This document shows positions 24,102 through 36,778 of a stretch of DNA of 64,000 bases, one piece after another. The notes beneath the pieces are model-generated. The model saw only the letters and a list, made by a program, of their open reading frames with translations, did no database searches and was not told the DNA's origin. Each line of letters begins with the position of its first letter. The first letter of the stretch is position 1. The position numbers and the translations under genes are program-made. Source of the stretch: Litomosoides sigmodontis (lineage: Eukaryota > Nematoda > Chromadorea > Rhabditida > Onchocercidae); assembly GCA_963070105.1 (NCBI GenBank), contig OY718806.1:10125190-10189189 (forward strand), in the 5' to 3' direction.

Positions 24102-27100
24102 TCACTGTGAGCGAATCCGGAAAACAAAGGATGAATGTAAGTGAACCTCGTAAACTATAGTGTAGAGTGTAAAACCGGCTCGTTCAGCATTACGACTCAT
24201 CTCTTCAACATCCGGTCCCTTATTGCTCCATCCATCGGTAAATATAAGCATGACCTTTTTCGCAATATTATTAGGTCGGCCACCATGTTGCTTGTCCTGT
24301 TGTTTAGTTCCGAGGCGAATTCCTTCACCTATAGAATTCTCCGCTCCATTATCATAAATCATTATTTATTTTTTTTAATTATTTTATATTGTTTGTTAAC
24401 AATAATTAATTAAAACACTCTGTGCTCGTACATGTGACCCGAAAATTTCTCAAAAAATTTTCCATCTAAGTTAAGTCAAAAAATAAAAAAAAACCAAAAA
24501 ATGGAGCAGAGCGTTCTATGTGCAATGTAACTAACTGTTTGCAAAAGAAGAATAAACAAACCGACAGCAGTTGTACCACCCGTGGATTGCAGTCTTCGGA
24601 GTGCAGTTATGATATCTTTTCCATCAAAATACCTGAGCATTAATTAAATTAAAAATAACTTTTAGCGTTGGAATTGATCTTGCTAGCACAATTCGCAAAC
24701 ACGTGCATTTTCATGTGATCAATATTCAAAATGCAGCCATCAATGAATAGCAAAGCTTAAACTCATTTTACGACTACCTGAACTACTTGGTTGTAATTAG
24801 GATCCATCCATCCATAAAAACTTCCAAATAGTTTTTGTACACAGATGTTCACAAAGTTTTACCCATTTTCTTGTTTAGTGGTTTTAATAAATCTCAATTA
24901 TTGCTTTTATTCGAAAATATTCCTTTTCTTTTTCACATTACAATTAGCATTTGAAGCATTAAAAATGTCAAAAAGTGATTTAATTACAAATTGAAGTTTT
25001 TCTAAAGCGGAAATTGAACAACAGAATTGGTAAACCAAATTTTTTATTTACTTTCATAATTATTAATTTACATCAAACCGACCAAGTTGAAGTGTACATT
25101 TTCTTTTTTGTAATTTTTTCAGAGCACGCAGTCAGTTCAAAACAATTCTGTGACTTTAGAATGCAATAAAAATTGGATTTTACTTTAAAAGTTTTGGAAT
25201 TCGAGGTTTCGTGATAAAAACGTAGAATTCTAACCTGTCTAAGTTAAATTGTATCCTTGATTTACCCACTGAGCTAAACGTAACTAATGCTACTCGAGTG
25301 AATCGCCGGCCAATTAAAAGCTTGCTGGTCAGTTCTTCAGCCATCTCTATGTATTTCCGGTAAACAGGACTTGTTGTCGTTGATAAATCTATGACAAGTA
25401 CCACATCCTGCTCACAACCTGTAAATTTGTTGATTTTAAAATTGTCATTAAAAATTGCAGGCAGCATGCATAATCTCCTCTTGTTATTACAACCGTGCAA
25501 CGAACATATTGCTTTTCCTATCGTACAGTGCCGGATAATATCCTTTTAGTTAATACCTTCGATTAAGTAATTTTTAATTCAATCAGATTATGATAAGACA
25601 AAGTAAATTCAATCCATATTAAACACCCGATAATTCACTTTAATTTCTGGTTTTGGTGTTAAATATTTTACAATCGTCTTCAGTAGATGGCTTATTTCAC
25701 TGCCCAATTAGATCAAAGTATGATATCTGACTAGTGAATCATTCACTTAGAGGAACTAATAATTGAACAATGCAAATACCTGAAATTGGGTTAGTTGTAG
25801 TTGTGGTAGCCGTTGTGGTCGTTGTTGTCGTTGTTGTTGTCGTCGTCGTTGTGCGACACTTTTCCTGAGCACGTCGAAGCAATTTACGTGTAATATCAGC
25901 TGCTAATTCTCGACCACTTTGCAAAATCACATGATTGATATTACCAGTTATGTGGAATAGTTCTTTTCTGAAAAAAATTTTATTTCAAAATTTATCAATA
26001 ATGATTAGTATTACTCTATAACGCTGCGTCACTTAATGTTATCACTGATAATTTTGTCCGTTTAACTCCGTATAAAAAAAATGACATAATTAAATTATTT
26101 AAAATAATTAATTAAAAATGCCGAACTTGCTGGCTTTTAATCTTTTTTTTTCTCGCAAAATTCTTGGAAACTTTCGTCTTTTAGAATTATTTAAATGGAC
26201 CTACAGAGAAATTTTTTCGTTCCCTATTTCTTCAGAACTTCCAACCATTTAAAATTATTTAACAAACATAAAAAGTGACTGAAATTTGTACTTATCAACA
26301 GCTTCTGGATTTCCTGTTGCTGCTGCAAAAACCCATGTGTTCGGAATTTGTTGTAGCCGATGAGCCGGAATTTTTGGATCGTCTGCGCTTCGGCCATCCG
26401 TAACAACCATTATAAGAGTAGGAATTGACTTGTTGCGTAATTCCATTAATTCTAGTCCGATTTCCAGTGCCTTCCTAAATAATGACACTATGAAAAATTA
26501 AACTTTTTTTCTGGATCGTCTTTTAATTAAGTAGGAGGGAGAAGTTTTTGTGTGGCTTTTAATCGTTTTACTCTTTCATTAATATTCTAATGGATAAATC
26601 CAGCGTGAAATTTTGAGAAGTCAAAGATTCATTTGAATTTACATTTTACTTTTTTAAAAAAAAGTTGAGAGTAAAATAAAAAAAATCTTGAACTGAAAAT
26701 TAGAGAAAGACTTTAAATTGCGCTTAAAATTCTAGCAGGAGTGAAATTTCAATTTAAAATGGAAGTTTCACGAACTTCGTATTTGTTGTACCACCAATGG
26801 CTCTTAGTGAAAGCACACTTTTCTTAAATTCCTCATTGTTTTTAGCAAAATTCCATTTGAATACTTCCCGACGATAACTGGGTCCGGAATATACGATCAG
26901 TGCTACCTGAAACAAGAACGGTGTTAAATTCACTTAATCATTAGCTACAGCTCATCACTCTCATTTCTATTAAACGAATTTAAAATTATCAACATGATTA
27001 GCCTCATATTAAAGATGAAAAGAGCTCATATGATGAAAATTTTTAATCATTTATATCAATTAATTAATTTATTTATCAAACTTATTATTTAGCGAAAACT

Positions 27101-30100
27101 GAATTATCACATAAAATCTAGCAAAGCAAAATCGCAGATAGACCGATAAACTGCAGCTGAGGAAAAATATATCATTCTGTTAAGCATGAATTATTCTAAT
27201 TAATTAATTAGTTTGATTATTGTTCAAAAATTTACCCAAAAAAGCAACACGAATTACCAACCCTGTGCCTGGATGGCCCGATGTCAAGTTCTTCCGAAAC
27301 ATTAACGACAAAATTTCGACTTCTATTGAATGCACCTTTGACGGAATCGGAACGATCCAATATAATGAGAATATTGAGATAACAGCTAATTGGAAAAATT
27401 GACGTCTGTGTTTTCACGTAGATAAATAGCACCGTTGCTAAGCCCTGAAAATTTAAAAACCATATATTGATAAAAGTAAAGTGTGCAAGTAATTATTTTA
27501 AAAAAAGTAAAATTTGATGGATTGTATTAATCAACATAAATTTTCGACACTTTTTCCAACGATAATATTCTAATGGAATTAATTTAAGCAGCAAAATGAG
27601 AATGAGTTTAAAATGCTTTTAAAAAGCTCTTAACTTTTGAAAAATGACGGCATGACTTAATAGCCAAAAAAAATTGGATAAAAAATCTAAATAAAAAGAA
27701 CCTTAGCAGAAGCTTTAGATAGCGAAAAAAAATATTTAAAGGCAAAAAAATAGTTTCAACAGTACAAAAAATTTTATTGCTAAAATGTGTCCTATTTTAG
27801 AACAAAAATTGCAATTTCTAATTAAAAATTTTTTCTAACATTTTTGTTTGCTTTATTAGAAAATTTACTTCGATATTATATTTTAATAGTTTTCTCCAGA
27901 AAACTTTCTTTCGTTCCTACAGCTTTTGTTTTCTTCTCTTTCTTCCTTTCATCTCTCAAATTTAAAATTTACACTTTTTTCTGTCATTTTACGAAAGATC
28001 CAACAAACTTTTCAACATAACAATGAAATTTTAGTGATTGCATTAAATGCTTTTATAACTTTTTAGGATTAAGTTGCAAAAAATGATTTCCTTTCTGTTC
28101 ATTTTGAATGACTCTATCAGAGAAAAATAGACTGAGAGCACTTTTCAGGCATGAAATTTTAACTGAAATGAAATGAAATCGAGCTGTCAAAGTTGGAAGT
28201 TTTCAAAATAAAATTCAATGAAACTGTACGCTCCTATCCATATGCACTACTAGTGCTCTCTTGTAAACCTTAATTTATTTTGAAATTAAACATTTCTAAA
28301 GTGGCGACTTTTAAACGGCAGGGATAAATATTGTGTGCATTTCAACTTTTCAAAAATTCGAACTTAATAGAAAATTATGATTTGTATTGATTCCTTCAAG
28401 TCACTTGTGACAACTTAAATAATTTTTTAAATTTATAAAACAACTTAAGCTAAAAAACATTTAGCCTCCCTTTCAATAGAATTCTTCTTCCATTTAGAAA
28501 CACTTCTTCGTCTTGCAAAAATTATCAGTCGAAAAAAAAATGCCAAATGAACTAATAAATGCTTTGAAATCAAAAAAAACACTTTTTTCTCGCTCGTAAA
28601 AGTGAAAAAAATTTTTAATAGCTAAATTATGAGTGATATGCATTGTAAGATATTATATTAATTGCATGGACCGGTTGCAATTTTTGTTTTTCCTATTTTT
28701 TCTTCAACCAGTTCATTACAGGTGCTAGTTTCGTGCCATCTACTTTTTTCTTTTCAACCGTCAGTGCAAATATATCAGTCTTTCCTATTTAGTCAAAAAA
28801 AAACGAAATGTGTAAAACAAGCTGATATAAACTAATTTTTAAGGTAATCATTTAATAGCTGAAATTTCAATTGAACAATTTGAAGAAAGGAAGAAATCAA
28901 CGATAAATGTAGGAATGAAATAAATTGCTTTGATTAATTGGACCATTTAAAGAGAGATAACAACGAATATGCTATTGAATACTTTTGATTTCATCAATCG
29001 AAAGAAATTCAGGCTTAGGCATTTTATTAAGTTTTTATCCGGAAGTTTTCATAAGGCATTTGTTACCGCGGAACAAATCACTTCATCATTGCTTCCGCTT
29101 CAGGAAAAACAATAAGTTTCATCATGAAACTCAAACTGAGAGTTAATTGTCAATTGCAGTGAAAGCATTGTTATCAGTTATTGTTTATCATTGAAAAATA
29201 TCATTATCAGCTGAAAACAATGAAATGTGTGGAAATGATTGCTAAAATGGTAATTATTAAGTGCTATAAATACGTATTTGTAAAAAATTCACCAAAATTT
29301 TATTCCATTTAATTTATAACTTAAATAATTTGCCGCGAAAGAAGGAATGCAATCTTATTGCCTGATGTTTCTTATTTTCATTATTTCATTTAATTCATGA
29401 AAAAAGTTTAATTGTTCCTGGCACTTTGCTTTTTTCATTTCATCAAATCTTCCATTTCAACTTTTTCTATTCAAACATCTTTTTTTCGTCGCCTTGTTAT
29501 TTGATTTTGTATGGCAGGAAATGGAAACAAAATGAATTAAACAAAATTTGAAAAAAAAATGGAGTTCGATTGCGACGAAGGATTAGAAATTTGAAATGAA
29601 TACGACATAAGCAAGTGGAAAGCGAAGTTAATCTGTGTAAGATTTTGCGAGATATGACGTTGCGATCCTTTTGTTTCAATTTAAATTTAAAAGTACCTAG
29701 AAAGATGGGAGCAATATAAAATAAACATTTTTCATTGGTAGCCACACAATTTTGAAAAAGATTATTTAAATGTTACAGATAAAGGATGTGCTGTGTGTTT
29801 TATATATTATAATAGCAAGCGATTAAGGTATAATTTTTAATGGAAAATAGAAAACCATAAATCATTCAACAGTAAATTATTTCTCACAAAGGTGTTGAAA
29901 GATCGAGCAGATTAATATCTTTCATTGTTAGCTGGAAAATGTGCCATCGTTTAATCAGCCGTTGTTTTGCATAGGAAGTAAATTACGATGATAAGATCAA
30001 TGAATTTAATATCCTATCAAATATTTCAGTACAATAAAAATAAACAGCAGCAAGAAATTTATTTATTACAATTTATGATTTAGTTTAAAGCAAGGAGTTA

Positions 30101-31959
30101 TATGTAGTCTTCTCAAATGTAACAGAAAATTGTAAATAATCAGTCAGTAGTCAGTAATCAATAAAAGTGTAAAAATTTAATTCACAGAAAATTAATGCTA
30201 GGAAATATTTCAAGCTTTGATATCCCTACAAAATGATTATCATTAATCAATTTTAGAAAAAATATTCTCGTATATCCATTGTAGTTTCTCTCAGAAATTT
30301 CAAAATTCGTTTTACAAAAAATCTCTTTACTGCAATTGATATTTTTTTGCTGCATTCTTATCATCTGAATAAATAATTTTTTATGCTTTAATTCAATTTT
30401 TTTTACTTCGAACAATGTCCTAAGGATAAAGCTGATGTAAGCTATCATCTGATTGCTAACAACGACAATGTCATTTGTAGACACATATTGGTCGCCCATT
30501 TGCTCTAATGCTAATAGAAATCTCAAATTCTTAGCATTATTATGATGAATTCATATTTGAACTTATATATAACATTTTTGCACTGCATTTTTGAAAAATT
30601 GAAAATTAATCATATTTTGTATGATACGAAATTGTGTTAAAAATTTTTTGGGTAGCAATAATTTTTAATGCTTTTTGTTTTTGACTGTTATTTTTGATGT
30701 TTTCGATTTGCAATTATTATTAACAATTTAAGGTTCTTGTAAAATAAACGATTTGTTAATTTGCTAATTGAAATATTTTCCTGTTATACTCATTTTGATC
30801 AGAAATTTCTTCATTTTTTTTTTCATCTTAATTTTTGCATTTTTCCAAAATCTTGTTTTTTTCGCTTACTTTTATCCACTTAATTATCCAATCTATTATT
30901 TATTTGCCTAATTGATAGGAGTAAATTACTGTTGAAAACACCTAATTGATAATATTCGATGAAATTCGTTGAAATTTTTTTTTTGGTGGGGAAAAAAAAG
31001 ATGAGATGAAGAACGATGATGTAGGAAGGGAAATCTTCAACATCACGATGATGCATGCAACAAATGCAACATCAAAACATTATTCCTGTCTCTGAAAAAG
31101 CCCCACCTAATTGTTGAGCCTATTCAGTTTTTTAAATTTTTTCCCAAAAAATTTACATTATCTTTCATAATTATTAATTTTATGCAATTTCATTCCGTAT
31201 AAGTAATCATAATTTTCTAAGTACATAGTTAATTGTCATTAATTTCTCCACATTTTATTGTGCAAAAAATTTTCTAAAGTGATTACATAAATTTTTAACG
31301 CTATTTAATGTCCAATTAAAAAAAAACGATTTACTTTTTTATGTTACTCATTTCCTTGTCTTTTACAATTACCGATAATGATGGTGATGATGTGAATTTT
31401 AAATGTGCTATAAAAATACTATTATTTTAATTTGATAGTAATTCATAATTTGAAAAAGGACAGGAAAATATAATTGCTTTAAATTTTGAAAAGCAAATTA
31501 TAAAATTGGAAAAAGATGAAAAACCGATGAATTCATCAACTAAAGTTAATTAATTATTGGCAAAAAGGAAAAACTGACAAATTAACTTGACAGGATAATG
31601 TTTCCTAGCAAATTTTGCGTAACTTAAGGGTTCATATTAAAATTCAAAAAGGAATAAATAAAATAATGTACAAATCAAAACAACAATTTGGAAATAGCAA
31701 TGAGAGAAAATTTTCTGGAGGGAAAAGAAAGCATTTTTTATTTTTAAGTGGAAAAATATTGAAATATTTTAGAAAATTGATGGTATAATAAGTGACCGCC
31801 ATTTTCCTTATTAATATAATGATAGAAGGAAAGGTCACAAAAATTAATCAATTGAAAGGAATAAAAGTATGAAATTAAATTTTCTTATTTTAGATAAAAG
31901 TTAACTTGTAATTAATAAGAAGTAAAATTTACCAGAATGATAAAGTGTTGTCTAGCCAT
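24102..31959 (-). CDS. Secreted protein with two von Willebrand factor A domains
   Basis: Exons in coding order: 31959-31933, 27444-27262, 26906-26776, 26474-26292, 25967-25780, 25418-25235, 24632-24562, 24343-24102. They keep phase and give 402 residues. Residues 1-20 (MARQHFIIL joined to GLATVLFIYVK) look like a signal peptide or anchor, split by a 4.5-kb intron. vWA domain 1 has a full MIDAS: DRSDS at 39-43, GGTTNT near 108-113, and TDG with D140. Residues 214-233 are a threonine tract encoded by ACN repeats, probably O-glycosylated. vWA domain 2 starts near 238; its MIDAS reads DLSTT at 248-252, with GGTTAV and FTDGWS later. Such vWA proteins bind matrix or cell-surface ligands through a metal ion. 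The last exon uses an unusual acceptor (ATGGAG). The tiny first exon is inferred from frame, signal-peptide character and a GTAAAT donor. The family is clear; I do not recognise the individual gene. Confidence 0.8.
25792..25853 (-). repeat. Coding trinucleotide repeat (poly-threonine linker)
   Basis: GTT/GTC/GTG/GTA repeats on the plus strand, read as ACN threonine codons on the minus strand inside exon 25967-25780. They form the linker between the two vWA domains and may vary in length between individuals. Confidence 0.85.
27445..31932. other. Long first intron of the vWA gene
   Basis: AT-rich sequence between the proposed nine-codon first exon and the next exon. It contains no exon I can support. 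Open frames at 29497-29745 and 30182-30526 on the minus strand have lysine/phenylalanine/isoleucine-rich chance composition. Confidence 0.5.
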
Positions 31960-34900
31960 GCGTGTTGAAAGTGATGACATGTATCATATGGGATATTTTC
32001 CAAAAACAAAAATAAAATGATAGATAAATGGATGGAGGAGAAGAGGGCAACGGAGGGGAACGGGTATGAGAAGGAGCGGTAATGAAAGGCTTGAAGAAAC
32101 GGGTTTAAATTTGCCTCCTACGAAATTCAACACCCTTTCTACACTTTTTTTTTTATTGCTCTTTTCCTTTTTCTTTGAACTTCCTTCTTTTGAATTAAGT
32201 TTACAAGCTAACATGGTCATGCGTAGTAAGCCGAAAAGGAAAAAAAAAGCAAGAAAAGGAAAATATGAATAGTTGTTAACTTCCCATCAGTTAAATTTAA
32301 ACTATTTAAAACAAATACCATGTAAAAATTTATTCGCACTAAATTAAATTAATGTCTGAGTAATTAAATTTTTAATATAAGCATTTTATGATTTTCAAAA
32401 AAGCCCATTCGAGTAATTTTACCAATGTTTATTTCTCAGTGTCATCCTTATATCATTAAAATTTTTTTCTTTGGTTAAAAAATTTAAATGATATAAGGGT
32501 GACACTGATTCTGGGAAACTCTCAGATAACAAACAATCTATTATCTCATATTTGCAATGGAAAGTAATAATATGGTGATATTATGATAAGAACAACAGTG
32601 TTATCATTGCTGAAAATATCATTCGTACAGCGGAAATGAAAATTTTCACCCTTTTCATTACAATTTTTTTTTGCTAATTCATATATAATAATTTACAATG
32701 CTGCGAAAATATTTTGTGCCTTTATTTGGATAATAATGGTATGACATTTAATATTTCATTGCTAAAGTTTATTATTTACTATTCTTATTTATTTTTGTTT
32801 TAATTTATCACTTACTATTTACTACTATAAAATTTATTATTTCATTACTGCCATTCAACATTACTTAAATATTTTATTACCAAAGAAAATTATTTTGGTC
32901 AGACTTGTTTGGCACAAAATCTTCTGCTCAAATACCTAAAGGATGAAGTAAAATGTCTTTTACAGCTCCTCCACTTTTCCGCGGTAAATCCGACTATTAG
33001 CTATTTATTGTAGTCACATTACAGTGCACTTCACTTCTTTGTTTTCGGTGGAAGAAGTATGAAATAATAAAGTTCAAATTCTTTTGATGAGCTCAGCGGA
33101 ACGTCATTACATTACCATATCGCTCACATAAACTCGGCATCAAATAGAAACGAGCTGATAACCTGTTGTTTAGTTATATACCAGTGGTGAAACTATGAAA
33201 TCAATGCTATCAGTCAAATTGCTTAAATTGTCCTCTTGCCATTAGCATTAGTGGCAGTGATAAAATTGATCACAACTGTTAATTATTTATGTCGAAGTGC
33301 TAGACTTGTCAATACAGCTTGGTAAAAAAACTTCATTGTTATCGTTATCGTTATCATCATCATCACTGTCATTATTAATTATTGAATGCAGTAGTTATCG
33401 TATTTGCTGATTTCGTTATCACAATTCTACAAGCATTTTAGCAATAGGCTATCATTACTATCAGAGTTAAAATTAACATTTTCGTGCACATTCAGCAATA
33501 TTCTTTTCGATTGAGTTGCACAGTGCACAGTTCAAATTTTTTAATTTTTGTTTTTTTTTAGTAAATCAAATTAATGAAGAAAATAAATGTTTTGTTTTCC
33601 GTGACTTGAAATGTGATGTGAAGTAATTCAGATGTTTGGGAAAATTCCCGGCAATTAGCGGGTAGAAGGAAGGGTACGAGTGACGCGTGGCAATGGTTTT
33701 CGAACCTGAATCGCCGATACTTCATGACTTACAATGCTGTTGATTGATCTGTTTGAAAAGTTTTCTTTGTTTGCGGTTTTTTTTTTAAAAAATTAAATTC
33801 CTCCGTTTTTCCTTTTCCTCTTTTTACTCCTAGCTTCTCCCTCACCCTTTCTTCCTCTTCCTTCCCCTCCCTCCCTCTTCTTCCTCCCAGAAAAAAATCA
33901 CGTTTCAGCGAGAAGAATTTCAAAAATATTGATTAAAAGCGAAAAGCTAAAAAGTGTGGAATTTCAAATATAGAAAATTGCAGTTTGTCAACAATTCATG
34001 AATTCTTCGAATTGCTTTTTTTCTTTCTTTCACCAATCTCACAATTTAATTGAGCAAGCTTCACCATTACGTAGTATTTGAGCATCAAAACAAATTTTTA
34101 TTAGAGGTAAAAGGACAAGGAACATTCAGGTAATTGTGATGCAAAGTTTAAAAACTGTAAAGAAGAATATCAAATTAGGCATGCGAATAATTATTTTAAT
34201 TAGCAGTTTAAGTAAAACGGTCAATCTTGAATTGTAAAATCTGGTTGTAAAGAACGACACCTTACTCGGGAAGAAAATAGTGTTTTACAAAAGGAAAAGA
34301 GTGAAATGGAAAAGAGCGCTAGTCAAACATCAATAACGAAAAAGTATAATTCGTGTTTCTTTTGAAAATCAAACGGCCACACTGATATTATCGTTGAGAA
34401 GTAAAAAAAAAAAAAACACCTGTTTCTCGTAAATTGAAAGAACTATCCGATTTTAACAAAAGATAAGCAGAAATGGGCACTACCTTTGCAGGGGAAGAAA
34501 AAATTAACAAAATCCACCAACTGATTCCAGAAAAAAATTCTCTTTTTTTCTCCCTTTTTCCCAGAAAATTCTCAACAAATTCACAATGTTTGTTGAAAAA
34601 TTATTCGAAACTTTACAATTTATCTAAATTATTAAAATATATGGTAATTCACTTGCAAATATATTAATCACAGATCATTCAATACTTTTAATTCGCTTAT
34701 TTTAATTTTTAACTTCCACTGCTTGAAACGTTATGACGTGTTAGCGTTAAAGACGAGATAAAGAAATGAATGAAATGCTTGAAAAGTTTCTTGAAAAATG
34801 AAGCTAATCTTATTTTCAATGAATTCCCTGAAGGGATAAAAATTTAAGATTCCATTGTAACATGCATAAACCATAAAATTAATGAAAATCAACCATAAAA

Positions 34901-35288
34901 AGAAAGAAAAAATTTGATAACCAAGATTATCATTTTACTCGTTACAGGTCTGAACCAAAATTATGACGTTCACGTTTCATTTCTCGGATAAATTCTACGA
35001 AGAAAGCAGAACAAATCATATAGAGTGCGCATACTAAATCTGTCATTCATATTCAACATTCTTTTTGCTGAGAACATTCTTATCTCGAGAATTGAAATTC
35101 TCGAATTTTAAATTTACAGCAGAACATGTAACCATAGGAAAGCACTGCGTCGGAACGAATTTGGTAGGAAAACGAACAGAATGTGCGGAATTCACAACAG
35201 TCAGTTGGTCAATTTCAATCTTCATTTGCCTGCTCAAAATGCTCGGTGTATCCGGTTCAGCTCTTTCTCAAGCAATAAATTTCGGATG
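31960..35288. other. Non-coding, AT-rich intergenic stretch
   Basis: This holds the presumed promoter of the vWA gene. Apart from the hairpin at 32437-32507 and GTTATC/ATC-type short repeats near 33335-33375, I see nothing distinct. A T/C-rich tract lies at 33770-33890. Confidence 0.6.
32437..32507. other. Near-perfect 31-bp inverted repeat (hairpin)
   Basis: The left arm 32437-32467 starts CAGTGTCATCCTTATATCAT. The right arm 32477-32507 is its reverse complement except for one G:U-compatible position and one mismatch. The loop is 9 nt (TCTTTGGTT). It lies about 480 bp upstream of the vWA gene's proposed first exon. It could be a foldback/MITE-type element or a small-RNA precursor. No target-site duplication is evident. 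Confidence 0.85.
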
Positions 35289-35675
35289 TTACTCCATATC
35301 CATGCGTATGTTAAAAGACGGTGCAGCATCGCTTAAGTGCCATTTCAATTTTTTCTGAAACCTTTTTGCCTAAACAAATAGTTAAAATCAAACCTTATCT
35401 TTAGTCAATAAGAGTTGAAAATCTGTCCAAAGCGATTTTAAAAAGTTTCATCCGGCCCCAATCCCTCGCCGTGCTCTTTCTTTCGAAAAAAAAAAACCAT
35501 TGCGACTTACATCTATTGCACCCATGTAACGCAAACGCTTCACAAAGTAAGATGGCTTAGGCGTCCCATTCCGAATTTCCTCTCTTGCCCATTTAATCAA
35601 CATTTGATTACTCACCATTACACAAATTATTACTAGTTGTAATAAAACTGCGTATGAGACTGAAGTTCCCGACAA
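35289..35675 (-). CDS. Small predicted membrane protein, 3' two exons only
   Basis: Exons 35675-35511 and 35354-35289 join in phase 0 (donor GTAAGT, acceptor TTTCAG) and end in TAA. The 76-residue product has a hydrophobic stretch near its start (YAVLLQLVIICVMVS), then a basic, conserved-looking segment (IKWAREEIRN, SYFVKRLRYMGAID) and ends FNIRMDME. The start is unresolved: the frame opens at a weak acceptor GATAG before 35675, an in-frame ATG lies at about 35618, and an upstream exon is possible. I do not recognise the family. It is on the same strand as DPH3, about 540 bp downstream of it. Confidence 0.4.
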
Positions 35676-35864
35676 CTATCCTCAACAGTGTCAAGCATAG
35701 GAAGTGTTTGAAATCCTGACAGCGCTTGTATAATTTGTCGTACATATTTCACACATGTAACGGCATACTCTATTGCTTATGCAAGACTGACAATGGACAG
35801 AAAACAAAATCCTTAAAACTGTGATGTATAAAATTATAAACTTAGTACACTGAATAACGAATTT

Positions 35865-36075
35865 AGCACGTCGAAGCAATAGACAAACCTAGCAAATTGA
35901 CAGAATTAGCAAGTCCAAGGAAATAGATAAATCTAGCAAAACGACAAATTGACAAACCAAAGCAAATTCATTAAGTTAAAAAACGAAAAAGCAAATCGAT
36001 AAATTAAGAAAATGCAAGTGGAAAGCAATTGATAAATCTAGTAAAATGACAGATTAGTGAAATGAACCAAAGCGA
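35865..36075. repeat. Degenerate repeat of AGCAAA/GACAAATT-type units
   Basis: Motifs such as AATAGATAAATCTAGCAAAA and TGACAAATT recur loosely over about 200 bp. This is decayed low-complexity sequence between the small membrane protein and DPH3. Confidence 0.45.
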
Positions 36076-36213
36076 CCAAGTTAGAATGTCAAAAGAGAGA
36101 AGCATAGTCACCAAGTTACAGAGATCTGAAGCAGATAGACTAAGAAAATTGACAAATTTTAATTCAGTATAACTTTCGTCCAAGTGTTTTACAGTGTATT
36201 GTATGTTGACGGT

Positions 36214-36636
36214 TCATACGCAGACCACTTTCGCTTCTCCAATATTGATGCTTGGCAGAATTTCTAATTTAATGAACAGATCTGGGTCATAGATTACTCG
36301 AACGCTGAGGGAGCAAGTGGTACATGTAGCTATATCTTCACCGGACTCAATCATATCTCTGGAAAAAAGACGTATCCGACATACAAAATTTACTCATATT
36401 TTGGAAACGCTAATATCATGAATCTCGCCTTTCCCTAATTTTGAAACGTAATTTTTAAAATTGATATAATTGAACAAGTAAGATCACAAAAAGCCTCAGC
36501 AACATGTATGTTGAATCACTTACTTCGAAATTACAAACTGATCACCACACGGACACGGATAGCTATATGATCTTGTAAATTCATCGTATTCGAAATCTTC
36601 AATATCTACTTCGTCATGGAATACAGATACGGCCAT
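36214..36636 (-). CDS. dph-3: Diphthamide biosynthesis protein 3 / KTI11-type CSL zinc-finger protein
   Basis: Exons 36636-36524 and 36358-36214, joined in phase 2 with a GTAAGTG donor, give 85 residues, the usual size for DPH3. The N-terminus has the acidic [13 protein letters not shown] segment typical of the family, followed by YPCPCGDQF and, after the splice, CTTCS. Cys 28, 30, 50 and 53 are the four metal ligands of the CSL zinc finger. DPH3 supplies electrons to the Dph1-Dph2 enzyme in the first step of diphthamide formation on eEF2, and also works with Elongator in tRNA wobble-uridine modification, in the cytoplasm. The usual GExV segment is replaced by SGED, and the C-terminal tail ([13 protein letters not shown]) is a little different from the common DKEDL-type ending. 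Confidence 0.92.
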
Positions 36637-36778
36637 TCACGATCTGCCTGAAATTAATCTAATTAGTTGAGGGGAAGAATAAAAAGATACATACATTGCA
36701 ATTGTTTATAATGGATACTGCTCTGCTGAATAAAACAGTTGATCACTTATAGATATTAATCATACAGAGTATGAATTT

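Noticed and set aside
33680..33720. Possible tRNA B-box (GGTTCGAAAACC, minus strand)
   Set aside because: There is no matching A-box or cloverleaf around it.
35065..35358. 97-residue plus-strand ORF
   Set aside because: It overlaps the last exon of the minus-strand small membrane protein, which has better splice and phase support.
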